From Anaerolineaceae bacterium (GTDB lineage Bacteria > Chloroflexota > Anaerolineae > Aggregatilineales > Phototrophicaceae), in contig JACKCF010000004.1 in NCBI GenBank assembly GCA_020634165.1, positions 148,008 through 212,007 on the forward strand: a DNA stretch of 64,000 nt. Reading direction: 5' to 3'. A program made the position numbers and the translations under genes. The notes under the pieces were generated by a model that had not been told where the DNA came from, searched no databases, and was given only the letters and a program-made list of their open reading frames with translations. Shown here one piece after another: positions 18,759-26,378 of this stretch; within the stretch, counting starts at the first letter, position 1; each line of letters opens with the position of its first letter.

Positions 18759-19394
18759 TTAGCTACTGAGTGCGCCAAGCATCTGCCGAAACGCGCTTTT
18801 GTAGTCATCGGCGATATCATAGCGGGGGCTACGGCGAATAGCATCCGGCGGATCAATTGCTTCGATCTGGGCGATGACAATCGGCTTGTGCGACTGCTTG
18901 AAGAACTCCCAGGCAGCCTTGACCTGATCGGCTCCGTTGCCGTTGCTTGAAAGTACCAGCACCATGCGTGAGCATTCTTTGAGAGCGGGATGCACACCAC
19001 TGGACCAGTTGACATCCTCAGCGTTGTGGTCGTGCAACCAGACAGCCAGACCGCTTTTTTCGAGGTCACTGGCGATGCGCTGGGCACTTTCTTCATCGGC
19101 AGCAGCGTAATTGATGTAGACCGTATCACGGGCAAGCTTGGGCCGATGCCGACCGCTGCTTTCGCCTTCCAGCACGATAGCTTCCGGGCGGTTGCGCTCG
19201 TCGTGCATTTCAGTCTTGCCCATACGAAAGACAACGCCACCGCAGATCGGACAAGCACCGCGCGTGGCCGGTTGGCCCCGGCGCGTCCAGACAGCAGTGG
19301 CGCCTTCAATTTCTATGTGTTCCCGACATTGCAGGCAGTAGCCCTCAATCGGGTCCATTTCATCGGCATCAAAGTACTCGCCACTGTCGCTCAT
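18759..19394 (-). CDS. TIR domain protein with N-terminal zinc-ribbon (DUF5679-like)
   Basis: 211 residues from the ATG at 19394, which follows AGGAG by six bases; an upstream GTG at 19415 would overlap that site. Residues 17-58 form a four-cysteine ribbon (C20, C23, C48, C51; EGYCLQC ... CPICGGVVFRMG) like DUF5679. Residues about 90-210 are a TIR domain: TVYINYAAADEESAQRIASD, GLAVWLHDH, MVLVLSSN. At the position of the NADase glutamate (W-x-x-E-I in active TIRs) the sequence is NWSSGVHPAL, so the catalytic Glu appears absent. More likely a signalling scaffold than an NADase. Confidence 0.8.
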   Translation of the reverse strand: MSDSGEYFDADEMDPIEGYCLQCREHIEIEGATAVWTRRGQPATRGACPICGGVVFRMGKTEMHDERNRPEAIVLEGESSGRHRPKLARDTVYINYAAADEESAQRIASDLEKSGLAVWLHDHNAEDVNWSSGVHPALKECSRMVLVLSSNGNGADQVKAAWEFFKQSHKPIVIAQIEAIDPPDAIRRSPRYDIADDYKSAFRQMLGALSS

Positions 19395-19491
19395 TGCGCT
19401 CTCCTGGAGGCTCACGGATTCAGAGCTATTATAGCGGCTTTTGCCTTGTGTGCAGGCGTCGATGCCAGATTTTTAGAAGGTCGTTAGCGGA

Positions 19492-19824
19492 TTAGCCTTC
19501 ACCCACAAATTTGATGGATTCCTGGTAGAGTGCAACATGCTTGCCATAGTCCTCAGCATCAGGGAGGTCAATTTCCAGCCATGCTTTCCAGACCGTGCCT
19601 TCTTCTGGCGAGAAAACGCTCATACCATCTTGAGAACCCACTAATTCATTCACGCGCTCTTCTGGCAGCTTGATTGAAATGCCTTCGCCACCAACGAAGC
19701 AGAAGATCTTACGGCCCACTTTAAAAGCAGGATAGCCAAAGGCCTTGCCATCCTTGACGCCGGGCATCCCCAGCAAAACATCATCCAGTTGTTCTTTAAC
19801 TTCTTTGCGATATGTTGTATCCAT
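19492..19824 (-). CDS. TfoX / MmcQ-YjbR-like small protein
   Basis: 110 residues with the compact alpha/beta pattern of the YjbR/TfoX N-terminal fold: GMPGVKDGKAFGYPAFKVG, KIFCFVGGEGISIKLPEERV, and a C-terminal helix with W (GTVWKAWLEIDL). Such proteins are single-domain and of uncertain function, sometimes DNA-binding. It has its own promoter with two overlapping palindromes (19847-19870), one of the GAAC-N4-GTTC type, so it may be under LexA or another repressor. Confidence 0.6.
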   Translation of the reverse strand: MDTTYRKEVKEQLDDVLLGMPGVKDGKAFGYPAFKVGRKIFCFVGGEGISIKLPEERVNELVGSQDGMSVFSPEEGTVWKAWLEIDLPDAEDYGKHVALYQESIKFVGEG

Positions 19825-19846
19825 ATTGTTCCCTCTTTACTTATTT

Positions 19847-19870
19847 GAACATCTGTTCTATTATAGAACA
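19847..19870 (-). promoter_or_regulatory. overlapping palindromic operators, one LexA-box-like
   Basis: GAACATCTGTTC (19847-19858) has the GAAC-N4-GTTC core of Gram-positive LexA boxes. TGTTCTATTATAGAACA (19854-19870) is a second perfect palindrome centred on the -10 element. Both sit over the start of transcription of the minus-strand gene beginning at 19824. The LexA link is by similarity to the box in front of lexA in this same window (44233-44246). Confidence 0.5.
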
Positions 19871-19887
19871 AACATATGATATGGCAA
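19860..19887 (-). promoter_or_regulatory. sigma-70-type promoter for the TfoX/YjbR-like gene
   Basis: On the minus strand, TTGCCA (19882-19887) and TATAAT (19860-19865) are separated by 16 bp. The -10 is perfect, and the start codon lies about 36 bp downstream. The operators above overlap it. Confidence 0.6.
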
Positions 19888-19918
19888 GTGCAATACACCC
19901 TACAACAGATGGTTGTAG

Positions 19919-20317
19919 TTATTGTTGCAGGCTACCACGCTTCTGTTTTTCTTGTGTAAGAGGATTTTGACCGTTTTCTGAGAGTTGGAGGCGGGTTTTA
20001 ATCGCCTCGTAATCCTGCTCCTCAAGGCGACTCATATCAACCAAATCGCGCATTGCATCTCTATAACCAGCGCGGTAGAGGTGGTAGGCATCACCCTCAT
20101 TATTATGCTTACCCAGTGCGTAATAATGCAGCGCGATGTGTACAAAGAGTAGAGGTGTCCAGATCAACAGCAGCGGTACCCATTCACCCGTCGTCCAGGG
20201 ATTGCCAAGGTTGTTGATGAGAATGAGTAACCAGAGCATGGTATAGGCAATGGCGTGTAAAGTCAGAAACATGTTCCAACCAAAGCGGGCAGGTAACCCC
20301 TTCGGAGCTTTGGTCAT
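19919..20317 (-). CDS. 2TM domain-containing small membrane protein
   Basis: 132 residues from the ATG at 20317, which follows AGGAGGTGAT at ideal spacing; the open frame continues upstream without a ribosome site. Two membrane spans (about residues 13-35 and 46-66, FLTLHAIAYTMLWLLILINN and LLLIWTPLLFVHIALHYY) match the bacterial 2TM domain. A charged cytoplasmic helix follows (DAMRDLVDMSRLEEQDYEAI). Function unknown. Confidence 0.7.
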   Translation of the reverse strand: MTKAPKGLPARFGWNMFLTLHAIAYTMLWLLILINNLGNPWTTGEWVPLLLIWTPLLFVHIALHYYALGKHNNEGDAYHLYRAGYRDAMRDLVDMSRLEEQDYEAIKTRLQLSENGQNPLTQEKQKRGSLQQ

Positions 20318-21063
20318 TCCATCACCTCCTATTGTGATATTCCCAGTATAAAGACGTTTATTAACATAGACACACAAGAATTGTCTGAGACTCCTTATAC
20401 AATCCAGCGGTTTGGACACTCATAGAGGGCAAATCGCCGGATTTTCAGCAAAAAATTGACAATAAATAAAGTAATAGAGGTTACAATCTTGATATTTCGT
20501 GAAATGTAATGCGAAAAGAAATTTTAAATCAACAATCTTAACTATTCTTCAGCGAAATTTACACTATATTATGTAATATACGAGCATAAAGAATGAATCA
20601 TGACTACATGACATTCGATAATCAATGCTCAACGCACGGGGAACGTCATCGGGGGGCCAAAAACCGGCTCTATCGCAAAAATCTCAAAACAATCAGTGAA
20701 GTTTAGCTTTGTGGCAATCGGTACAAACTCTAAGTTTCTGACGATCTATTGGTAGCTTAAATTGACATTATCCCAGAGGATTATCTCTGTTTAACTGAGG
20801 TTCAGTCATTTAATTCTCTCGTCGGTCCGTCTTCGATTGGTCGATTATCACTCATTATTATTCGCCTCGCGGCGTCCGATGAGAGTTCCTTTTGAAATCA
20901 TCTTACATGTGTCCTCCTATCTGGCTGATGGAGAGCGTAACAAGCTCTCCATTTTTGTTTTTTGTGCCCATTCCAACAGGCTTTATCCAAAATCAATGCC
21001 TGATAGACATAGTTTATGATATTGTTTTTACGATCAATCATGTATTTGCAGGCTGAATAAAAC
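20318..21063 (+). other. gene-free AT-rich interval
   Basis: About 745 bp between two genes. It is clearly more AT-rich than its surroundings and I find no convincing coding frame; a 60-codon frame at 20837-21019 has no ribosome site, no family features, and contains the terminator. TTGACA at 20456-20461 and at 20762-20767 lack well-spaced -10 boxes. The only clear element is the terminator at 20928. Confidence 0.5.
20928..20965 (+). terminator. orphan intrinsic terminator
   Basis: ATGGAGAGC (20928-20936) pairs with GCTCTCCAT (20944-20952) around a 7-base loop, followed by TTTTTGTTTTTT. This is one of the strongest terminators in the window, yet no plus-strand gene lies upstream; the nearest genes upstream run on the other strand. 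It implies an unannotated plus-strand transcript or a leader attenuator for the gene at 21064. Confidence 0.75.
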
Positions 21064-21681
21064 GTGACGCGCATTCTTCATGATACCCCTAACCCCATTG
21101 GTCCAGTCCCCGCAGGATACCAGGCTGTTGACTATACGGTCGAGCTAGAAGCGCTGCCGCCCTGGGTGTTGTGGTCGGGCCTTTTGCTGATGGTCGTCCC
21201 AGTCATACCGTTTATTCTGTGGCATGGGTGGAATGCGTTCTGGGGACATTTCGCGATTGTGCCTTCAATCATCGGCTTCGTGGTGCTGATTGTCGCCCAT
21301 GAAGTGGTCCATGCGATAGGCTGGAAGCTCACAAGCGGCCTGCCCTGGCGGCGATTCCGTTTTGGGGTTTTATGGCGGGTTTTAGCGCCCTATTGCCACG
21401 CTAAGGACCCGATGGCACTGACGCCCTATCGCATCGGGGCTGTGCTGCCGCTGTTTGTCACGGGTTTGCTGCCCTGGGTTATCGGCCTTGTTCAGGCAGA
21501 TGCCACGCTGACAGTGGTAGGAGCCATGCTGATTTCTGGAGCCATTGGCGACATCTATGTGCTGTGGGTGCTTCGCGATTTACCTGCTACCGCGCTGGTT
21601 CAGGATCATCCCAGCAAAGCGGGTTGCATCGCCTATTTGCCTACAACCGACGCTCAACCGTCGGAGACTTTACGCAATTAA
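21064..21681 (+). CDS. DUF3267 metalloprotease-like membrane protein
   Basis: 205 residues from a GTG start. There are about four membrane spans. The zinc-binding motif HEVVHAIGWK (HExxH) sits just after the second span, and a later YCHAKDPMALTPYR block and GAIGDIYVLW correspond to the conserved parts of DUF3267. Members are putative zinc metalloproteases distantly related to site-2 proteases. The substrate is unknown. Confidence 0.8.
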   Translation: MTRILHDTPNPIGPVPAGYQAVDYTVELEALPPWVLWSGLLLMVVPVIPFILWHGWNAFWGHFAIVPSIIGFVVLIVAHEVVHAIGWKLTSGLPWRRFRFGVLWRVLAPYCHAKDPMALTPYRIGAVLPLFVTGLLPWVIGLVQADATLTVVGAMLISGAIGDIYVLWVLRDLPATALVQDHPSKAGCIAYLPTTDAQPSETLRN

Positions 21682-21761
21682 GTCGCACTGTTACAATGCG
21701 CCAACCTAAAATCCATTTGACGCGGTGATCGACGTCACCAGCCAAATCACAGGGAATATTG

Positions 21762-22502
21762 ATGGTACATCCTAGTTTCAAAGTCAAAAAAGAAGAACTG
21801 CCAACGACCGACCTCACTCTGGCCGTAATCGTGCCGTGCTATAACGAGGCCGATAACATCAGCGAAGTGCTCAACCGCGTGCTAGCCGTTGAACTTGCTG
21901 ATGAAATCATCATCGTGGATGATGGCTCTACTGATGGGACACTGGATGTATTACACGAGTTACAGACCAAGAATATTCCCAATCTGCGCATTCTTTACCA
22001 TGAACGTAACAAGGGCAAAGGGGCGGCGCTGGTAACAGGCTTTAAGGCCGCTGAAAGCGACATCATCCTGATACAGGATGCCGACTTTGAGTATGACCCG
22101 CGCGAGTATCCCATTTTGCTGAAGCCCATTTACGAAGGCATCACACCGATAGTGTATGGGTCGCGCTTCCTGGGTGGTCCACGTAAGGCGATGAACTTCT
22201 GGAATATGGTCGCCAACAAGATGCTGACCCTGGCGACAAATGTACTCTACAACGCTATCCTCAGCGACATGGAAACCTGCTACAAAGTTTTCAAGCGGGA
22301 GCTTGTTAAGGATATGCCCATCCGCGCGCGCGGCTTTGAGTTCGAGCCAGAATTTACAGCCAAAATCCTCAAGCGCGGCATTCGTATTTACGAAGTGCCC
22401 ATCAGTTATAATGGCCGCGAGTGGGATGAGGGTAAGAAGATCAAGTGGACAGATGCCCCTATTGCCCTGTGGACACTCCTGAAATATCGCTTCGTGGATT
22501 AA
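21762..22502 (+). CDS. glycosyltransferase family 2 (dolichol-phosphate mannosyltransferase-like)
   Basis: 246 residues from the ATG at 21762, rather than the overlapping TTG at 21759; AGGGAA precedes it. Seen: the GT-A nucleotide-sugar motif (LAVIVPCYNEADNISEVL, IIIVDDGSTDGTLDVL), the DADFEYDP metal-binding DxD-like site, GSRFLGGPRK, and DMETCYKVFKRE. No membrane anchor is present, which fits Dpm1/DPMS-type enzymes that transfer sugar to a polyprenyl phosphate. Confidence 0.9.
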   Translation: MVHPSFKVKKEELPTTDLTLAVIVPCYNEADNISEVLNRVLAVELADEIIIVDDGSTDGTLDVLHELQTKNIPNLRILYHERNKGKGAALVTGFKAAESDIILIQDADFEYDPREYPILLKPIYEGITPIVYGSRFLGGPRKAMNFWNMVANKMLTLATNVLYNAILSDMETCYKVFKRELVKDMPIRARGFEFEPEFTAKILKRGIRIYEVPISYNGREWDEGKKIKWTDAPIALWTLLKYRFVD

Positions 22503-22600
22503 GCAGCATAGCCATTTTGTCACCTTGTCAGCGATATGCGCAATCGGTAGACTTCTGCTTGTAATAACGCAGCTTCAATAGACGATCATATGAGGACATC

Positions 22601-23356
22601 ATGCGCCGACTGATCCTGTTTGTGTGCCTGATACTAACCTTTGCCCTAGTACCTGGCCTTTTCGCCCAGGAAAACACAATTGATGTTGATGCCCTACCAC
22701 CAACACCAGAAGCGGTTCAGCCTGAACCCATGCGTGCCGTTGCAGATGCCGCCGATGGGCTGAACCTCATTGGCGATCTTTATATCGTTGATCCCGCCCG
22801 TCCAACCGTGATTTTGCTCCACCAACTGTATACAAATCGCACCAGTTGGCAGCCGCTTATTGGCTTGCTGCTTGGCGGCGGATACAACGTGCTCAACGTG
22901 GATATGCGCGGTTTTGGTGAGACACGCGGGTCTATCGACTGGAATAAGGCCATTGAGGATGTTGTCACCTGGCAAAATTGGCTGCGGACCGAAGTCGGTG
23001 TGGCTGATGCCATCTCCACGATTGGCAGCAGCATCGGTTCAACCATTGCCGTGCGCGGCTGTTCCGCAGACACAGCCTGCAAGACCGCCATCGCGATTTC
23101 ACCAGGTTGGGAGTACTACCGCATTGGGCTGCGCCCAGCCTTAGAAGAAGAATTAGGTGATCGTCCGGCGCTGCTGATCTATGCAGAACGCGACCGTTGG
23201 CCAGCCCTGGGGATGCCAAGCATTCTGGAAGTGGCAAGCCCCGCTATTGAAACCTACATGTATGCTGGCAACGCTCATGGCATGAATTTGCTAAAGGCTG
23301 AACACCAGACAATGGTTCCGCTTATGCTTGAATGGTTGGCACGGCACGGCGGATAG
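22601..23356 (+). CDS. secreted alpha/beta hydrolase
   Basis: 251 residues. A signal peptide (MRRLILFVCLILTFALVPGLFA) is followed by a Pro-rich linker and a hydrolase domain: TVILLHQLYTNRTSW at the oxyanion region, VDMRGFGETRG, the nucleophile elbow GSSIGS, ALLIYAERDRW with the acid, and a histidine in NAHGMNLL. Serine hydrolase outside the membrane; substrate unknown. Confidence 0.8.
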   Translation: MRRLILFVCLILTFALVPGLFAQENTIDVDALPPTPEAVQPEPMRAVADAADGLNLIGDLYIVDPARPTVILLHQLYTNRTSWQPLIGLLLGGGYNVLNVDMRGFGETRGSIDWNKAIEDVVTWQNWLRTEVGVADAISTIGSSIGSTIAVRGCSADTACKTAIAISPGWEYYRIGLRPALEEELGDRPALLIYAERDRWPALGMPSILEVASPAIETYMYAGNAHGMNLLKAEHQTMVPLMLEWLARHGG

Positions 23357-23369
23357 TCTTCTTTGTTTT

Positions 23370-24020
23370 TTAGCGCTGGTCACGACGCGGACGGCCATCG
23401 ATATTGCTGCTGGTACGGAAGCGATCTCGAATGGCATCCAGGCGGGAACGGGGTGCACTTCCTGCAAGGGGATCGCCTTCTGGGAAATCAGCGGCCTGCG
23501 TTGTAAAGCCACCGACTAACCGGCTATCTGGGCTTTCAACCAATCGGCGTAAGACAACCATCGTAATAATGGCGGTGATGGCAAAGCCCAATGTGAAAAT
23601 GCCAATAATGCGGCGTGTCGCAGGCGGCGAGACAATCATCAGGAAGATGAGAATGACGCCCAGAGCCGTAAAGGCGGCAATCCGAAAGAAATCCTGCAAA
23701 CGAACGCTGCCACCACCAGTCACACGCAAGGCCGCAACGCCAATGACGCCAAAAATCAAACCGCACATACCTGGCAGCACAACATCAAGAAGGCCCATCG
23801 CCCCAATTGGCGCTTCGGGTTGATTCACTGCCACACCCACCACTGAACTATAGCCAATGATAAACAGCAATCCGACCATCCAGCCGACCACATAGCCAGT
23901 CCGTTCCTTAAGGCTGCTTAGCGCCCAAATCGTTAGCCCAACGAACATCACCAGCAGCGCCAGGAACATGATTCCATCGCCTAGCAAGAAGCTCTGAATG
24001 AATTGTACGATGCTGTCCAT
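23370..24020 (-). CDS. multi-pass membrane protein of unknown function
   Basis: 216 residues with about five membrane spans (residues about 16-35, 45-62, 78-98, 112-130 and 137-157) and a 50-residue charged cytoplasmic tail ending GRPRRDQR. I recognise no family. It is tail-to-tail with the secreted hydrolase. Confidence 0.65.
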   Translation of the reverse strand: MDSIVQFIQSFLLGDGIMFLALLVMFVGLTIWALSSLKERTGYVVGWMVGLLFIIGYSSVVGVAVNQPEAPIGAMGLLDVVLPGMCGLIFGVIGVAALRVTGGGSVRLQDFFRIAAFTALGVILIFLMIVSPPATRRIIGIFTLGFAITAIITMVVLRRLVESPDSRLVGGFTTQAADFPEGDPLAGSAPRSRLDAIRDRFRTSSNIDGRPRRDQR

Positions 24021-24242
24021 AGATGCAGCCCCTATCCGGCCCCCAGTGGGTAGCGCTTTACGTGTTCATCATTATCAGCAGATGCCAACGCGCACATTAT
24101 ACATGCTCCAGATAGCAAAAACCTCCGCTTCGCCTGCTATCGCCCATTGGATGAGGAAATTTTTACGCATTTTACGGCTTGCTCTCATATATAAGACTAC
24201 ACTAGAAGCGTTTTTGCTTATCCAGCAAGGATGGTTATTTAT

Positions 24243-25268
24243 ATGGCAAAGCAACATCATCCCGTCGTGCGATTCGTCGATGCAACCTTTACCCTCATTG
24301 TCGGGCTGTATGGATTAGGCACGCTCGCCTTCCTGATTTTAAGGACCTTCGTCGGCGATGGCTGGTGGCCGATTGCACTTTATAACTCTATTGGACATCT
24401 CTTGTGGCTGCCTGCGTTTGGGCTTGTTTTTATCTGCCTGTTTGCTCGTAAGTGGTTGTTGACCCTGCTGATGTTTTTCCCAGTCGCAGCATTCATCATG
24501 ACCTATGCCTGGGCGCTGCCGAAAACAACGGACCTTAACGCACGCGGGACAGAGGTCACGATCATGACTTTCAACATTCTGCATCGTGATGGTGATTACC
24601 GGGACCGTGCTCAGGCCATTCGCGAGTCCGGTGCGGATATTGTCGCTGTTCAGGAGTTGGACCAGGCGGCAGCGGCACGCTTCCAACAGGATTTAATCGA
24701 CATCTATCCCTATCAGGCGCTGTATCCAGAGCGCTGGTACGCGGGCCAGGGCATCCTCAGCAAAATTCCATTTGAAGAGATGGATTACTGGCGCAGTGAA
24801 GTTATTCCCAATTCGTTTGGCTATCAGCGCGCAGTTGTTAATGTCGGTGGCTATCCCGTCACCATTTATAACCTGCACCTACTGCACCCAATGGCAGGCG
24901 GAACGTTCTTCGACGCGACCTATCGCCAGCTTGAAGTGACGGATGTGCTCCAGCGCACGCTAGCCGAAGAAGGTCGTGTCGTCATGGTCGGCGATTTTAA
25001 TATGAACGACCTCAGCGACGATTATCGCCGCATCACAGAGCACTTCTCGGATGCACAGGCAACGCTCGGCGGTGGATTGGGTTGGTCATGGGGCATCCGC
25101 AAACGCGATATCCAACTGCCACCAATGATCCGACTGGACTATGTTTTTTACAATCACCTGGGCATTCGTCCGCTGGATATTCAAGTCATGCCGAACGGCG
25201 GCAGCGATCATCATCCGGTGCGGGTGACGATGGATGTTTACGATCCGACACTTTCTTACCCAGATTAG
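24243..25268 (+). CDS. endonuclease/exonuclease/phosphatase (EEP) family membrane protein
   Basis: About 341 residues (MAKQHHPVVRF start; an ATG four codons upstream at 24231 is equally possible). Three N-terminal membrane spans (to about residue 95) precede an EEP domain: MTFNILH, VAVQELDQ (metal-binding Glu), VTIYNLHLLHP, VVMVGDFNMND (catalytic Asp/Asn), RLDYVFYN, and the terminal GGSDHHPV. The EEP residues are complete, so it is probably an active phosphodiesterase or phosphatase facing one side of the membrane. Confidence 0.85.
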   Translation: MAKQHHPVVRFVDATFTLIVGLYGLGTLAFLILRTFVGDGWWPIALYNSIGHLLWLPAFGLVFICLFARKWLLTLLMFFPVAAFIMTYAWALPKTTDLNARGTEVTIMTFNILHRDGDYRDRAQAIRESGADIVAVQELDQAAAARFQQDLIDIYPYQALYPERWYAGQGILSKIPFEEMDYWRSEVIPNSFGYQRAVVNVGGYPVTIYNLHLLHPMAGGTFFDATYRQLEVTDVLQRTLAEEGRVVMVGDFNMNDLSDDYRRITEHFSDAQATLGGGLGWSWGIRKRDIQLPPMIRLDYVFYNHLGIRPLDIQVMPNGGSDHHPVRVTMDVYDPTLSYPD

Positions 25269-25277
25269 AGAGCTGGT

Positions 25278-26378
25278 TTACGGCTGCATGCCAAAATAGG
25301 TAGCGTATATGTCATCGTAAGTACCGTCTTCCATGATGTTCAGGATAGCAAGATTGATGATTTCACGATAAACGCTATCCTGGGCCAGGGCGATGCCATA
25401 AGATTCAGGGTCGAATATGTTACCGACGAGGTTGACCTGCCCGGCCCCTTCATTGGCGGCAAAATACATCAGAACGGGCGCATCGTAGACGATTGCTTCG
25501 GCATCGCCGTCTAACAGGATCGCATAGGCCTCTTCAGCAGTGCGACGAGTAACTGGCGTGATTCCACGGGACGTAAGCGCCTGTTGGGAGGTACTTCCTT
25601 CAAGCGTCACAACCATGCGCCCACGTAAATCGCCAAGATCATTGATGGTCCCCTGTATGTGCTGGACAGTCACGACACTGGTGACGCTGGCTGTGAAGTT
25701 GGCAATCAAGAATAAGCCCATGAACATCCAGATGATGGCCATCACCCGACCGGCAAAGCCATGCGGCGTCCGATCACCATAGCCAACGGTCGTCACCGTC
25801 ACTGTCGCCCACCAGATACCTTCCCAAATCCCTTTGATGTAACCTGGCGGGACGTTGGGGTCACGATTACGTTCTATCAACCAATAGATATGGGCTGCAA
25901 TCAGGATGATGAGGGCGAAGCCTGCAAATATCTGTAGCAATGCCGGATTCAAAAAAGCTTCTATCAATTGGAAAGGCGCGAGCGAGCTGTTTGGAACAGC
26001 AATTATGAGGCCGCTATTGTAGTAATCTTTGGAAAAATCGATGCGCTGTTCGCGCTCTGCGGTGATGCTGATGGCAGCAATAGCCGCATCTGTCTGGCGC
26101 GATTCTACAGCATCAATTAGCTCACCTACAGTTTCATAGCGCATCCATTTGAAATTGACACCGATCCGTCTGGCAATCTCATTCCACAGATCCACACTGA
26201 AGCCTGTCAGATTGCCTGCGTCATCTTCCATCACGAAGGGTTCAATCAGCTTGGTCGCCACGACCAGTGTATTGCCTATCTCTGGATGTGTACTCTCCTG
26301 GGATTGCGCTATGACGCGCGCAACTGGCATCAGGCAGATGAATACCAGCATCACAGCAGCGATTCTACGTCGTATCAA
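25278..26378 (-). CDS. prokaryotic ionotropic glutamate-receptor-like ligand-gated K+ channel
   Basis: 366 residues. Signal peptide (residues 1-25), then the first half of a periplasmic-binding-type ligand domain (about 37-130, TLVVATKLIEPFVM, LTGFSVDLWNEIARRIG, DAAIAAISITAEREQRIDFS), then a channel core with one span (about 147-168), a pore loop holding the K+ selectivity filter TVGYGD (197-202) and a second span (about 211-237), then the second half of the ligand domain (about 245-366). This is the GluR0 layout. The TTG start overlaps the upstream stop by 3 bp and has GGAGG seven bases away. Co-transcribed with the TAXI-type gene. Confidence 0.85.
   Translation of the reverse strand: MIRRRIAAVMLVFICLMPVARVIAQSQESTHPEIGNTLVVATKLIEPFVMEDDAGNLTGFSVDLWNEIARRIGVNFKWMRYETVGELIDAVESRQTDAAIAAISITAEREQRIDFSKDYYNSGLIIAVPNSSLAPFQLIEAFLNPALLQIFAGFALIILIAAHIYWLIERNRDPNVPPGYIKGIWEGIWWATVTVTTVGYGDRTPHGFAGRVMAIIWMFMGLFLIANFTASVTSVVTVQHIQGTINDLGDLRGRMVVTLEGSTSQQALTSRGITPVTRRTAEEAYAILLDGDAEAIVYDAPVLMYFAANEGAGQVNLVGNIFDPESYGIALAQDSVYREIINLAILNIMEDGTYDDIYATYFGMQP

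Noticed and set aside
18787..19309. Long open frame extending the NTP pyrophosphohydrolase upstream
   Set aside because: It overlaps the TIR gene in another frame and has low-complexity composition; the MGRIIYNKLVRDRIP start at 18757 fits the family.
20837..21019. 60-codon open frame in the AT-rich gap
   Set aside because: No ribosome site, no family features, and it contains the orphan terminator.
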